Positions 43,831 through 44,206 of a stretch of DNA of 44,206 nucleotides are shown here, piece after piece. Both the position numbers and the translations under genes were made by a program. Source of the stretch: UBA10210 sp964408425 (lineage in GTDB: Archaea > Micrarchaeota > Micrarchaeia > Norongarragalinales > Norongarragalinaceae); contig CAYOZI010000005.1 of assembly GCA_964408425.1 (NCBI GenBank), positions 1-44,206 of the forward strand. The letters run 5' to 3'. Under the pieces are notes generated by a model that ran no database searches, was not told the origin of the DNA, and saw only the letters and a list, made by a program, of their open reading frames with translations. Numbering within the stretch: position 1 is the stretch's first letter; every line of letters starts with the position of its first letter.

Positions 43831-44206
43831 ATGAAGGCAGTGTTCAAGGCAAAGGCAGAACCGGGTTTCGAAATAAAAGACGCTGAAATCCCGCAAATCA
43901 AGGACGACGAGATTCTCGTGAAAATATGCGCTACGAGCATTTGCGGGACGGACGTGCACATTTGGAAGTGGGACGAGTGGGCGCAAAAAAGAATCAAACC
44001 CCCGTTGGTAATAGGCCACGAGTTTTGCGGTGAAGTAATGGAGTTAGGAAAGAACGCGCTGGGACTCGAAAAAGGGGATTTGGTGAGCGGAGAGACGCAC
44101 ATCAACTGTGGTTATTGTTTCCAGTGCAAGACGGGTAACGCGCATATTTGCGAGAACGTCAAGTTCAGGGGCATCGACACTACGGGATGCTTTTCCGAAT
44201 ACCACG
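43831..44206 (+). CDS. tdh: L-threonine 3-dehydrogenase (3' truncated by window end)
   Basis: The first 125 residues of a zinc-dependent medium-chain dehydrogenase are present. 'ATSICGTDVHIWKWDEW' gives the catalytic-zinc Cys and the threonine-dehydrogenase signature, and 'VIGHEFCGEV' gives the His-Glu pair. 'CGYCFQCKTGNAHIC' provides the structural zinc Cys. It oxidises threonine to 2-amino-3-ketobutyrate with NAD+ and feeds Kbl, which is encoded divergently. The start is ATG 43831; the ATG at 43806 is out of frame with it. Confidence 0.93.
   Translation, partial: MKAVFKAKAEPGFEIKDAEIPQIKDDEILVKICATSICGTDVHIWKWDEWAQKRIKPPLVIGHEFCGEVMELGKNALGLEKGDLVSGETHINCGYCFQCKTGNAHICENVKFRGIDTTGCFSEYH

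Noticed and set aside
1..44206. CRISPR array, rRNA genes, insertion sequences or integrase
   Set aside because: No regularly spaced repeats, rRNA-like sequence, transposase or integrase motifs were seen.

Overview
The window is archaeal. It carries a D-family DNA polymerase (DP1 and DP2), an archaeal beta-CASP RNase with N-terminal KH-type domains (aCPSF1), a proteasome beta subunit with a short propeptide, SMC, AK6/Fap7-type kinase, UPF0147 and archaeal-type ProRS. It also has a tRNA intron with a bulge-helix-bulge fold and TATA-like promoters, several suited to leaderless transcripts. PolD argues against Crenarchaeota. The Cys-rich 'CxDSDGG ... EYYC' surface modules and the compact layout suggest a DPANN lineage, possibly Diapherotrites-like; that placement is inference. 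Two 10-N gaps show that this is a draft scaffold.

Layout. 1-5.2 kb: the end of a secreted Cys-rich protein, a 1081-aa secreted coiled-coil protein with a C-terminal anchor, and a small CYTH-like protein. 5.2-13 kb: a 27-aa acidic ORF, AK6/Fap7 and aCPSF1, proteasome beta, a small P-loop protein and SMC. 13-14.7 kb: two tiny ORFs including a zinc-ribbon-like one, an inverted-repeat element, isoaspartyl methyltransferase with Hsp20, and tRNA-Gln. 14.7-22 kb: prolyl-, isoleucyl- and histidyl-tRNA synthetases, an unknown 271-aa protein, small ORFs, an AbrB-like protein, and intron-containing tRNA-His joined to a LAGLIDADG homing endonuclease gene. 22.8-31.2 kb: a second copy of the inverted repeat, a lipoprotein, a 1086-aa Cys-rich secreted protein, an acylphosphatase-like protein, a CPA2 antiporter with an extra C-terminal region, tRNA-Arg, UPF0147 and another Cys-rich anchored protein. 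31.4-36.3 kb: the PolD operon. 36.3-38.5 kb: an apparently AT-richer two-gene cassette (histidine phosphatase and a PEP-swivel-domain protein). 38.7-44.2 kb: two-subunit ATP-citrate lyase, a methyltransferase, and the divergent kbl/tdh pair.

How the genes fit together. aclBA (citrate to acetyl-CoA and oxaloacetate) and tdh-kbl (threonine to glycine and acetyl-CoA) both yield acetyl-CoA, and their upstream regions share an exact 16-bp motif in opposite orientation, which suggests common control. HisRS, tRNA-His and two small ORFs are packed on one strand. Both N gaps look like failed joins: the flanking ends overlap by 4 and 3 bases, and collapsing them restores one continuous frame for ileS and for the Cys-rich anchored protein. 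The best candidates for something undescribed are the phosphatase/swivel-domain cassette, the homing endonuclease frame that runs through tRNA-His, and the shared acl/kbl-tdh motif.
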